A stretch of DNA of 10,802 nt from WVXT01 sp964403285 (lineage in GTDB: Bacteria; UBA6262; WVXT01): assembly GCA_964403285.1 (NCBI GenBank), contig CAYOFG010000051.1:1-10802 (forward strand), given 5' to 3'. The notes beneath the pieces were generated by a model, which was not told where the DNA came from, did not search any database, and saw only the letters and a program-made list of their open reading frames with translations. Both the position numbers and the translations under genes were made by a program. Shown here in pieces: positions 1 to 7,702 of the stretch (within the stretch, counting starts at the first letter, position 1; every line of letters begins with the position of its first letter).

Positions 1-1237
1 TTTCTCCCACCAGTCCGATAGTATATGCTTTATCGGTTAGTCTCAAATCCACATTATCCTCTCTCAAAATCAGACGGTATTCAGCCCGGGAAGTGAACAT
101 ACGATAAGGTTCCTTAGTACCCTTGGTTACCAGATCATCAATCAAAACACCAATATAAGCTTCCGAACGGTCGAGGATAAATGGTGGCTTACTCTCTATT
201 TTCATAACAGCATTAATTCCTCCGATTAATCCCTGGGCTGCTGCTTCTTCATAACCTGTAGTTCCATTAATTTGGCCACAGAAATAGAGATTCTCAATTA
301 ATTTAGTCTCCAGCGTCGCTCGTAGCTCGGTGGGGTCAACGTAATCGTGCTCAATAGCGTAACCGGGTCGCATTATCTCTACTCTTTCCAGACCTTCAAT
401 ACTGCGCAACATCCTGAACTGGATATCTGCGGGCAAACTGGTGGCTAACCCATTGGGATAAACTTCGGGTGTATTGACACCTTCTGGTTCCAAAAAAATC
501 TGGTGGCGTTCTCTTTCCGGGAATTTCATTACCTTATCTTCGATGGAAGGACAGTAGCGTACCCCGGTCCCTTTAATAACACCCGTATACAAAGGAGAAC
601 GGTCTAAACCTTCTCTGATTATCTGGTGTGTCTCACTATTGGTGTAGGTAATATAGCAGGGAAGTTGAGACCAGGTTACCTTTTTAGTCGTAAAGGAGAA
701 AGGCATAGGAGGTTCATCGCCTTGTTGCGCTTTGAGTTTAGAAAAATCGATAGTTTTTCCATCCAGGCGAGGACAGGTTCCTGTTTTGAATCTGCCTATC
801 TGAAAACCGAGTTCCTGCAAATTCTCCGAAAGTTTCACTGCCGGAAAGTCACCCATCCTGCCCGCGGGGAAATTCGTCAAGCCAATATGAATTAATCCAT
901 TTAAGAAAGTTCCGGGAGTAATAATCACTGCTTGTGCATAAAACTTCTCCCCAATGCTTGTTTTTACTCCCACTACTCTTTTTTTCTCCACCAGAATTTC
1001 TTCAACCAGGGCTTGTTTCAATTCCAAATTTTCCTGTCTCTCTAAAACTTCTTTCATCTTCAGCCGGTAGGCTTGCCTATCCACCTGTGCTCGTGAGCTG
1101 CGAACAGCTGCGCCCTTGGTCATGTTCAATCGCCGAAACTGAATAGCTGTGGCATCCGTGTTCTTACCCATCTCCCCACCTAAAGCATCAATTTCTTTAA
1201 CCAACTGACCTTTAGCTAAACCACCAACTGCCGGGTT
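1..1237 (-). CDS. mnmG: MnmG (GidA), tRNA uridine-34 carboxymethylaminomethyl modification enzyme, partial at both ends
   Basis: MnmG is an FAD-dependent enzyme that works with MnmE to install the carboxymethylaminomethyl group on U34 of tRNAs reading split codon boxes. About 412 codons read without interruption from the gap edge to the window edge. The visible protein begins NPAVGGLAKGQLVKEIDALG, the stretch that follows the FAD-binding GxGxxG segment in this family. Further in are GDFPAVKLSENLQELGF, the conserved GQINGTTGYEEAAAQG near the FAD site, and TSRAEYRLILREDN. These rule out the shorter relative TrmFO. Family members are about 620 residues long, so roughly the first 45 (dinucleotide-binding loop) are lost in the gap at 1238-1337 and roughly 160 C-terminal residues lie off-window. 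No frameshift was seen. The gene's start and promoter are not visible. Confidence 0.95.
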
Positions 1238-1337
1238 NNNNNNNNNNNNNNNNNNNNNNNNNNNNNNNNNNNNNNNNNNNNNNNNNNNNNNNNNNNNNNN
1301 NNNNNNNNNNNNNNNNNNNNNNNNNNNNNNNNNNNNN
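1238..1337. other. Assembly gap (100 N) at the 5' side of mnmG
   Basis: Exactly 100 Ns, the usual placeholder for a scaffold gap of unknown size. MnmG needs about 45 more N-terminal codons (about 140 nt) plus its start region, so the real gap should exceed 140 nt. The 73 bases between the gap and the GAF-ANTAR stop (1338-1410) hold no convincing gene, only a short AC dinucleotide run near 1368. Confidence 0.95.
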
Positions 1338-1410
1338 ATCAGAGCAGAAGACATCAACACCATTCACTAACACACACACTCTGTTTTTTGTTCGATAAAC
1401 CAATTTTGTA

Positions 1411-2136
1411 TTATTTTTTTATCTCCCCGGCTAAAATTATAGCCTCAGCTATCTCCCTCATGGGCTTGCGGGTATTCATACTCTGCTTCTGTATTTTTCG
1501 AAAAGCCTCTTGCCCGGATATAGCCATCTCTTCCATAAGTATATCTTTTGCCCTCTCTACCAGTTTGCGAGTTTCCAGCTCCTCCTGAATAACTTTGGAC
1601 CTGACCATCAGTTCCGTGTTCTCAATAGCAATAGCAGCCTGATTCGCCACTGTAGCAAGCACATCCATTTCCGATTTGGTAAATCGGTGGGGTAAAGAAG
1701 TGTAGCAATTAATAACCCCAATCACCTTCCCTCTCACGCTGAGAGGGACACTTAACAATGAACATAAGTTTTCTTTTTTAGCTATCTCCATACTTATATA
1801 GCGAGGGTCCTTCCTTACATCCACCACACTAATGGGTCTATTCTCCAGGGCAACTTTTCCGGCGATACCCTTTCCCAATTTCACATTCGGTTTCCTGTTA
1901 TACTCCTCACTTATCGCCTGAGTCGCTCGTACAATTAGTTCTTTCTTATCTTCGTCTAATAACATTAAGGAACATATTTTAGACCCCATCACCTCAGCGG
2001 TTACAGTCACAATCAATTTCAAAATATTGTCCAGATAAATTTCAGAAGAGATTGCCTTGCTTATCCTGGACAGTGCTTCTAATTGTTTGCTGTAAGATTT
2101 GTCTCTACTTTCCGATTTTTTTGTTTTCTTTTTCAT
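1411..2136 (-). CDS. GAF-ANTAR domain protein, predicted RNA-binding transcription antiterminator
   Basis: This 241-residue protein has three parts. Residues 1-18 are a lysine-rich leader. Residues about 19-174 are a GAF sensor domain (LGKGIAGKVALENRPISVVDV, then LLSVPLSVRGKVIGVINCY, ending in VANQAAIAIENTEL). Residues about 184-238 are an ANTAR domain (RKLVERAKDILME, EAFRKIQKQSMNTRKPMREIAEAII). ANTAR domains bind paired hexaloop hairpins in nascent RNA and prevent termination; the GAF domain is the likely ligand or redox input. No histidine-kinase or receiver domain is present, so this is a one-component regulator. The usual AKG of the ANTAR helix reads AKD here. Its ATG comes one base after the cinA stop, which implies co-transcription and probably translational coupling. 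The ligand and RNA targets cannot be told from sequence. Confidence 0.88.
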   Translation of the reverse strand: MKKKTKKSESRDKSYSKQLEALSRISKAISSEIYLDNILKLIVTVTAEVMGSKICSLMLLDEDKKELIVRATQAISEEYNRKPNVKLGKGIAGKVALENRPISVVDVRKDPRYISMEIAKKENLCSLLSVPLSVRGKVIGVINCYTSLPHRFTKSEMDVLATVANQAAIAIENTELMVRSKVIQEELETRKLVERAKDILMEEMAISGQEAFRKIQKQSMNTRKPMREIAEAIILAGEIKK

Positions 2137-2137
2137 C

Positions 2138-3402
2138 TTATTCTTTTCCCTTTAACGCCTTTCTCAAAATATCGAGTGCATTTGCTACCGTGCTTTCTTT
2201 TATTTCTCTTCTTTTCCCACTAAAGCGAAACTCCTCACATATCTCCACACCCATCTCTGGCCACACCAGAGCTACGTAAACCAAGCCCACCGGTTTCTCA
2301 GCAGTCCCTCCAGTAGGTCCGGCAATTCCCGTAGTAGCCAAGCCTATATCTGTTCCACTAATTCTCTGTATTCCACTGGCCATTTCCAATGCGCTCTCTC
2401 GGGAAACCGCGCCAGATTCGTTTAGAGTTTCCTCTTTAACTCCCAGAATTCTAACTTTAGCTTCGTTACTATAGGCCACAACTCCTTCTTTGAAATATAC
2501 CGAACTGCCGGCAAAATCAGTAATTCTGTCCCCAATCAATCCACCGGTACAAGATTCAGCCACTGCCAGGGTCAATCTCTTACTAAGCAGTAACTTACCC
2601 ACCACACTTTCTAAAGTGTCTTCATCTTCTCCGTAAATATAGTCTCCCAGACAATCGTAAATTTCTTGCTTTGCCTTGTGCAACATTTCATCAACAAGTA
2701 ACTCGTTCTCACCTTCTCCTGAAATCTCCACATCTATCTCTGCCAGATGGGCTAATATAGAAAACCTTAGAATTCCACCTTCCATCATGCGCTCAATTTC
2801 CACCACTTCTTTAATCTTCTCATAAACGGCAGACTCCGTCAGTCCAGAAATATGGAGAACGCATTTCTTTAGTATTTTTCGCTCATACCTCTCCTTGAGA
2901 TACGGTAATACAACTTCCTCCACCATAGGTTTCATCTCCCGAGGAGGACCGGGTAACATAATTATGACCTTCCCCTTTTGAACTTTCGATTTCGAACCGG
3001 CCATAGTTTTTCTTTCCACAATCATTCCGGGAGCAGTGCCCATCTTATTGGGAATGACCTTAGCACCTTCAATAATATAAGCCTGCCTTTCGTTATTCTT
3101 GGGCATTTCCAGGTCCCTCTTTGCAAAATGGGCTGCAATCTGGTGCATTACTTCCGGGTCGAAGACCAGTTTTTTCTTTAACACCTTAGCCATAACTTCC
3201 CGGGTTAAATCATCAAATGTTGGCCCCAAGCCACCAGTGGTGATTACAATATCAGACCTGTTTAAAACCTCCTGAAGGACGCCTTCAATCTTTTCTCGAT
3301 CGTCAGCAACCGTAGTCTCCCTATCTATGGCCAATCCGATGCTGTCTAACTTCTCGCCCAAATAAGCATTATCAGTATTAACCTTTCCCTTCAATAGCTC
3401 CG
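2138..3402 (-). CDS. cinA: CinA: MoCF-like/COG1058 domain plus C-terminal nicotinamide-nucleotide amidase (PncC), 5' end in gap
   Basis: CinA hydrolyses nicotinamide mononucleotide to nicotinate mononucleotide (pyridine-nucleotide salvage and repair). The N-terminal domain is linked to ADP-ribose pyrophosphatase activity in some homologues. From the TTG at 3394, the N-terminal domain shows TTGGLGPTFDD (52-62) and LPGPPREM (147-154). The C-terminal amidase domain shows ESCTGG (280-285) and GIAGPTGG (356-363). The TTG at 3394 is not the true start: upstream codons continue in frame as T-E-L-L, matching the conserved GTELL..G..VNTN opening of CinA. Only about 10 residues should be missing, in the gap at 3403-3502. 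A lysine-rich stretch of about 11 extra residues follows MIVERK (about residues 129-142). It lies directly upstream of the GAF-ANTAR gene, with one base between. Confidence 0.95.
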
Positions 3403-3502
3403 NNNNNNNNNNNNNNNNNNNNNNNNNNNNNNNNNNNNNNNNNNNNNNNNNNNNNNNNNNNNNNNNNNNNNNNNNNNNNNNNNNNNNNNNNNNNNNNNNN
3501 NN
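3403..3502. other. Assembly gap (100 N) between the phosphodiesterase and cinA
   Basis: Exactly 100 Ns. The phosphodiesterase lacks about 15-20 C-terminal codons and cinA about 10 N-terminal codons, so at least roughly 80-100 nt are missing. The two genes may be near neighbours, but an additional gene in an underestimated gap cannot be excluded. The contig ends share no obvious overlap. Confidence 0.95.
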
Positions 3503-4002
3503 ACCTCACCATCCGTATCTTCAACTAACCCTACCGTAGGGTTCTCCTTGGGTAAAGAGGGGCTGCCTGGATTCAAGAATACTATGTCCCCCTCTCTGGC
3601 TAATTTCGGTCGATGGGTATGACCAGAGATAAAAATATTGGCGCGCCATCTCTTGGCGAGGTTAACTTTTTCCTCATCGCTCAGTTTATCTCCATGGTTC
3701 ACTACGATCCGCAGGGAACCCAGCTGAACTAAAGCAAACGGGCTCTGCAGGGGAAAATCGACCACAGAATCATCGACATCCGAATCACAGTTCCCTCGCA
3801 CCGCCACCAGGGGAATTTCTAACCCGTTCATCTCCTCGACTAATTCCCCGGGAGCAAAGCCCTCGGGCATAGGATTCCTCGGCCCGTAATTGAATAGATC
3901 TCCGGCGTGAATAATCATATCCACATCGGGAAAGATTTTTTCCATTACTTTTTGCCAACCCACCAGATCGCCATGCGTATCTGCAATAACGCCAATCTTC
4001 AT
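3503..4002 (-). CDS. yfcE: YfcE/MJ0936-family metallophosphodiesterase, 3' end in gap
   Basis: This is a calcineurin-like metal-dependent phosphodiesterase, most like E. coli YfcE, whose natural substrate is uncertain. 166 residues are visible. Metal-site motifs occur in order: D8-x-H10 (IADTHGD), GD35 (HAGDLFNYGPRN), RGN71CD, NH103GD and SGH128TH130RP. The loop LFNYGPRNPMPEGFAPGELV closely follows the YfcE sequence and separates it from the wider MJ0936 group. E. coli YfcE is 184 residues, so about 15-20 are lost in the gap. The ATG at 4002 overlaps the stop of the UVR-motif gene (ATGA), and its Shine-Dalgarno GGAGGT (4008-4013) lies within that gene, five bases from the ATG. The overlap indicates translational coupling. 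Confidence 0.9.
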
Positions 4003-4802
4003 CGTCTACCTCCATTATTTCCTCTTATTTCTCTTTTCATACCCACACCTTCTGTTCTTTCCAGTTTCTGTATTATATCCCGGAGCTGAGCCGCCCTCTC
4101 GTAATTTTCCTGTTCAATAGCCTCCCGGAGCTTTTTCTGAAGTTTATCCTTCTCTGAAGGGGGTTTCTTTCTGAGAATCTCCTTTACCATACCTCTTAGA
4201 ATACCTAAAGACCTTCCCTTTTCATAAGTAAAAGTTGCGTTTTCCGTATCAGGAAGGGATTCGATCGTTTTAATTCCTTCTTCCAACTTTTTCAAAGCCT
4301 CCTCGTATTTTCTTCTTTCCAGATGGGCAAGCCCCTTCCCCAGGACATTCATTCTCATTATGTATGGTCGATACTGCTCTAAAGCTATTTTATCTTCTTT
4401 CTCGATTGCGTATTTTTTTACAAAATCGAAATATTCCATATTCCGTTGCGTATCTCTGACCATTCTTTCATAATCTTTTAACTGAAAAAACAGAACATAA
4501 CGATAGTAATACAATAGTCCTTCTTCGTATAATCTTGAGCAGTCGCTTATTGTAAGACCAAATCCTTCATCGGTTCCCTTTTTTTTCTTATGAAGTTCGA
4601 CTTTTGTCCTGTAATACTCCAAAAGTGACTCTTTTCCATAGGGCCTCTTGCCGTCAGGTCTTCCGTCTACCTCGAACTGCTCAATTCCCAAAGGTAATCT
4701 TATCTGGATTTTCTCTTTACCATCTTTACCTTTTATTTTTCTCGTGTTATTTAGCCGGTCATATTCCCACGCCCTAAGAACTTCACTGATGTCATAACGC
4801 AT
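3999..4802 (-). CDS. UvrB/UvrC (UVR) motif-containing protein of unknown function
   Basis: A 267-residue soluble protein with no signal peptide. The N-terminal 65 residues carry a distinctive conserved-looking block (IQIRLPLGIEQFEVDGRPDG, then KRPYGKESLLEYY). I recognise this from similarly annotated proteins in other uncultured or Gram-negative phyla, but know of no assigned role. Residues about 85-180 are helical and TPR-like (RRKYEEALKKLEEGIKTIES). Residues about 216-248 form a UVR motif (EKDKLQKKLREAIEQENYERAAQLRD), the helical hairpin by which UvrB and UvrC contact each other and which also occurs in McsA and Clp-type proteins. No nuclease or ATPase motif is present, so it is not UvrB or UvrC; it is probably an adaptor or scaffold. 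The start ATG follows AAAGGA, 14 bases after thiC, and its end overlaps the phosphodiesterase start by four bases. Confidence 0.8.
   Translation of the reverse strand: MRYDISEVLRAWEYDRLNNTRKIKGKDGKEKIQIRLPLGIEQFEVDGRPDGKRPYGKESLLEYYRTKVELHKKKKGTDEGFGLTISDCSRLYEEGLLYYYRYVLFFQLKDYERMVRDTQRNMEYFDFVKKYAIEKEDKIALEQYRPYIMRMNVLGKGLAHLERRKYEEALKKLEEGIKTIESLPDTENATFTYEKGRSLGILRGMVKEILRKKPPSEKDKLQKKLREAIEQENYERAAQLRDIIQKLERTEGVGMKREIRGNNGGRR
4008..4013 (-). promoter_or_regulatory. Shine-Dalgarno of the phosphodiesterase, inside the UVR-motif gene
   Basis: The minus strand reads GGAGGT five bases before the ATG at 4002. It encodes the last glycines of the upstream protein and fixes the phosphodiesterase start at the ATGA overlap. 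Confidence 0.75.
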
Positions 4803-4816
4803 CTTCTTTTCCTTTT

Positions 4817-6118
4817 TTAAGATTTTGTCTTCTTAGACAGGAGACTACTCTGTCTCATTGCACAAAACTCACCGCACATCGTGCAAACCCGGACGTCTTT
4901 TGGCTTTGACTTTTTCCTCTCTGCCCTGAACTTTTCAGGATTAATAGAGAATCTTTCCTGTCTTTTCCAGTTGAGGGAACTTCTTGCTTTGGACATCTGG
5001 ATATCCCAGTTCAATGCTCCCTTTATTCCCTTAGCCACATCAGCCGCGTGGGCGGCAATCCTGGTGGCAATTACTCCCTCGGTCACATCATCCACACCGG
5101 GGAGGCGAAGGTGCTCTGCGGGAGTAACATAACAAAGAAAGTCGGCACCGGAGGCAGCAGCAATCGCTCCGCCGATAGCACAAGCAATATGGTCGTATCC
5201 TGCTGCAACATCAGTCACCAGAGGACCCAAAACATAAAAGGGCGCACCTTTACACAGACTCTTTTCCAACAAAACATTGGTTTCAATCTGATTCAAAGGA
5301 ACATGCCCGGGCCCTTCTATCATCACCTGAACGTTCCTCTCTCTTGCCTTTTTTGTCAGTTGTCCCAGAACAGAAAGCTCAGCAATCTGCACTTCATCTG
5401 TGGCATCAGCAAGACATCCCGGCCTGAGTCCATCTCCCAGGCTTAAAGTCACATCATACTTATAGGCGATATCCAGGAGCCTGTCGAATTGTTCATACAG
5501 AGGATTCTCTTTATTGTTATATACTATCCACTGCGCCAGAAACGCTCCGCCCCTGCTAACAATCCCGGTAATCCGTCTGCTCCTTCTTAAAGTCTCGACG
5601 ATTCTCCGGGTAACTCCGCAATGGACGGTCATAAAGTCGACCCCTTCTTCAGCCTGTTGTTTAATCATGCGAAATATTCCATCTATATCCATTTTGCTAA
5701 TCTTTTTACCTTTACGAGCAGTCTCGCAAGCAGCCTGGTAGATGGGCACAGTACCTACAGGCAAAATAGAGCGTTCGAGAACCATCCTTCTTATCTCTCC
5801 AATATCTCCTCCTGTGGAGAGGTCCATCACCGTATCTGCTCCAGCTTTAATGGCTGCATCTAACTTGCTCTTCTCTTCCGCCAAATTCACTCTATCCGGA
5901 GAAGAACCGATGTTGGCGTTCACCTTTGTTCTTAAACCTTTCCCTATTCCTACGATTCGTAGCTTATTGCGTTTATGATGTTTTACGTTAACAGGTATAA
6001 CGACTGTCCCTTCTGCGATACAGGAACGTATATATTCCGGAGTTAAGTCCTCATCACGAGCAACTTTTCTCATTTCACTGGTAATCTTTTTCTTTTTAGC
6101 CCATTCTAATTGTGTCAT
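4817..6118 (-). CDS. thiC: ThiC, phosphomethylpyrimidine (HMP-P) synthase, short anaerobic-type form
   Basis: ThiC is a radical-SAM enzyme that rearranges aminoimidazole ribotide into 4-amino-5-hydroxymethyl-2-methylpyrimidine phosphate, the pyrimidine half of thiamin. The 433-residue protein has VNANIGSSPD (66-75), VMDLSTGGDI (97-106), GTVPIYQA (122-129), TVHCGVT (164-170), SLGDGLRPGC (226-235), MIEGPGHVPL (266-275) and the C-terminal cluster C412-x2-C415-x3-C419. It lacks the long N-terminal domain of the 600+ residue proteobacterial and plant forms. The cysteine spacing is one residue shorter than the textbook CX2CX4C. The paralogue BzaF (5-hydroxybenzimidazole synthase) is similar in size, but adjacency to thiE (4 bases apart) and thiD2 favours ThiC. 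The ATG at 6118 has AGGG at the end of thiE as a plausible ribosome site. Confidence 0.94.
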   Translation of the reverse strand: MTQLEWAKKKKITSEMRKVARDEDLTPEYIRSCIAEGTVVIPVNVKHHKRNKLRIVGIGKGLRTKVNANIGSSPDRVNLAEEKSKLDAAIKAGADTVMDLSTGGDIGEIRRMVLERSILPVGTVPIYQAACETARKGKKISKMDIDGIFRMIKQQAEEGVDFMTVHCGVTRRIVETLRRSRRITGIVSRGGAFLAQWIVYNNKENPLYEQFDRLLDIAYKYDVTLSLGDGLRPGCLADATDEVQIAELSVLGQLTKKARERNVQVMIEGPGHVPLNQIETNVLLEKSLCKGAPFYVLGPLVTDVAAGYDHIACAIGGAIAAASGADFLCYVTPAEHLRLPGVDDVTEGVIATRIAAHAADVAKGIKGALNWDIQMSKARSSLNWKRQERFSINPEKFRAERKKSKPKDVRVCTMCGEFCAMRQSSLLSKKTKS

Positions 6119-6122
6119 CGAT

Positions 6123-6836
6123 TTAACCCTTTGCTTGTTTGATTCTTCTCTTCATCTCCTGTGTAGCCTTTCTTACATTTTTAGCATGGGCTACAGCATG
6201 GATAACAGCTACTCTTTCAGCGCCTGCACGGATAACTTCTCCAATATTCTCTTGGTCAATCCCACCAATGGCGAAGAAGGGTATGTTCACTTTCTTTTTT
6301 ACTTGCCGAACCGGGTTAAGCCCTATTTGTTTTAACTCGGGCTTGGAGGGTGTGGGAAAGACTGGCCCGATACTGATATAGTCGGCGCCTTCTTTCTCTG
6401 CTTTGATAGCTTCTTTTAGACTGTGAGTAGAAACACCTATGAAGCGGGTAACAGAACGCCCTTGGGGAAGACGACTACCTTTTTGTAGCTTCTGTTTCTG
6501 AGTTCTATATATTGAAGCTCCTACTGCTTCCCACATCAGGAGTCTCCTGACTAACGTTAAAGGCATATCTTGCTGGCCAAGATGGACTCCGTCGGCCCCC
6601 AGAGCTAAAGCAATATCTAACCGGTCATTCACTACCATAAGCACTTTGTAGTTAGCAGTAATTTCCCTCAATTTCTCCCCAATCTCGATTGTCTTCTTAT
6701 CCGTCCAGTCTTTTACCCTGAGCTGAACCATATCAGCTCCTCCCCGGAGAGCTTCCTCAGCCATCTTCAAGTAATCCATATCCGGCCTGGGAGAAAGAAT
6801 AACGTATAGTTCCACATCCCGTAAAGTCTTAATCAT
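6123..6836 (-). CDS. thiE: ThiE, thiamine-phosphate synthase with an internal insertion
   Basis: ThiE condenses HMP-PP with thiazole phosphate to give thiamin monophosphate and pyrophosphate. It is a TIM barrel. The 237-residue protein has the substrate motifs MVQLRVKD (36-43), VVNDRLDIALALGADGVHLG (68-87) followed by QQDMP, GVSTHS (134-139), SIGPVFPTPSKP (155-166) and FAIGGI (188-193). After RRLL (97-100) about 32 residues (101-132) stand where homologues have about five, an in-frame insertion of about 27 residues that is rich in lysine, glutamine and arginine. All catalytic motifs are intact, so the enzyme is probably active. It lies 23 bases after the PAP2 gene with only a weak ribosome site (GAGAAAG), and 4 bases before thiC. 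Confidence 0.95.
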   Translation of the reverse strand: MIKTLRDVELYVILSPRPDMDYLKMAEEALRGGADMVQLRVKDWTDKKTIEIGEKLREITANYKVLMVVNDRLDIALALGADGVHLGQQDMPLTLVRRLLMWEAVGASIYRTQKQKLQKGSRLPQGRSVTRFIGVSTHSLKEAIKAEKEGADYISIGPVFPTPSKPELKQIGLNPVRQVKKKVNIPFFAIGGIDQENIGEVIRAGAERVAVIHAVAHAKNVRKATQEMKRRIKQAKG

Positions 6837-6859
6837 AGATAAATTACTTTCTCGCTACT

Positions 6860-7672
6860 TTAGAATTTTTGTGCAAAACCTACCTCAATCGACCTCTCCG
6901 TTACTACTGCCCAAGGGAATATCCCTGTGTTTTCTATGTTCTCCTTCTTATTTTGATAGACTACCGCCCTTCCCACCAGGGTACCAATAATAGCTCCCAG
7001 AGCTACATCTGAAGTCCAATGTTTATCATCGTAAACCCGGGAGAGTGCCGTAAGGCTGGCGATTGAATAAGCACCTATATCGACGAGGAGACTATCATAT
7101 TCTGCAGCTATGACTGAAGCCAGAGAAAAAGCTACAGTGGCATGGCCAGAGGGAAGGGATAACTTGGAATTGTCAAATGTCGGTCCGTAGAATTTACCAC
7201 TACCTTCCTCACGATACGGCCTACTCCTCCCCGCCAGCACTTTAAGAGTCGAACATATAAGTCCTGAAAAAACAAAGGCTTCCAGAGCTGAAATCCCTGT
7301 GTCCTGAGATTTCTCATCATGAAAAATCTTACCAGCCAAATAGAAAATCCCGGCAATAGGAAGAGTTACTCTGCCATCCCCGAACTGTTTGGAGAAGGAA
7401 AATATCTCATCCCAGCTATTACTGTCAAAATCCTGAACTGAATCCCTGATGTCTTCATCCAAGACCATCAATCCGCAAGTGCCGAGAAGAATTGCTGAGA
7501 GTGGAAGGACATCGGACTTACCTAATCGGAGAGGACTGGTAAAGATATATTTGAAGTCCCTGCTAAATCGAGAAAATATATTTCTTTTCTCGGAAGCAAA
7601 GGCGGGCCCACCCTGGGAAAAAAAAGAAAGAACAAAAATTGAAAGAACTATTCTCTGCCAGTTTTTCTTCAA
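6860..7672 (-). CDS. Exported PAP2-superfamily phosphatase
   Basis: This 270-residue acid phosphatase of the PAP2 superfamily has all three active-site motifs: KVLAGRSRP (K144 to P152), PSGH (174-177, with H177 as acid/base) and SRVYDDKHWTSD (R212, nucleophile H218, D222). The N-terminus is a clear signal peptide (basic start, hydrophobic core at 8-18, likely cleavage after AFA at 24-26), so the catalytic domain should be periplasmic or outward facing. Further hydrophobic segments lie near 55-70, 105-115, 128-142 and 180-210. Family substrates include undecaprenyl pyrophosphate, phosphatidate and small phosphomonoesters. The start is TTG at 7672, preceded by AAGGGGAG, 30 bases after thiD2. 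The protein ends SIEVGFAQKF, a possible terminal beta strand ending in phenylalanine. Lodged between thiD2 and thiE, it may act on thiamin phosphates or simply be carried in the transcript. Confidence 0.88.
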   Translation of the reverse strand: MKKNWQRIVLSIFVLSFFSQGGPAFASEKRNIFSRFSRDFKYIFTSPLRLGKSDVLPLSAILLGTCGLMVLDEDIRDSVQDFDSNSWDEIFSFSKQFGDGRVTLPIAGIFYLAGKIFHDEKSQDTGISALEAFVFSGLICSTLKVLAGRSRPYREEGSGKFYGPTFDNSKLSLPSGHATVAFSLASVIAAEYDSLLVDIGAYSIASLTALSRVYDDKHWTSDVALGAIIGTLVGRAVVYQNKKENIENTGIFPWAVVTERSIEVGFAQKF

Positions 7673-7702
7673 TTCTCCCCTTTCCAGGCAGAAACTGCTT
7701 CA

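Noticed and set aside
626..1146. Plus-strand reading frames of 70-89 codons at 626-895 and 934-1146.
   Set aside because: They are antisense to mnmG, which reads through the same bases with strong family motifs.
1338..1403. Minus-strand reading frame starting TTG at 1403 and open into the gap (LVYRTKNRVCVLVNGVDVFCSD-type translation).
   Set aside because: Only 22 codons are real sequence, there is no ribosome site, nothing is recognisable and the rest is Ns. It is treated as intergenic.
3391..3502. Continuation of the phosphodiesterase frame through the Ns to a stop at 3391.
   Set aside because: The terminal residues come from the cinA coding sequence in another frame, and the gap length is a placeholder, so the true stop lies in the missing sequence.
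5048..5446. Plus-strand reading frame of 132 codons.
   Set aside because: It is antisense to thiC, whose conserved motifs cover the whole stretch.
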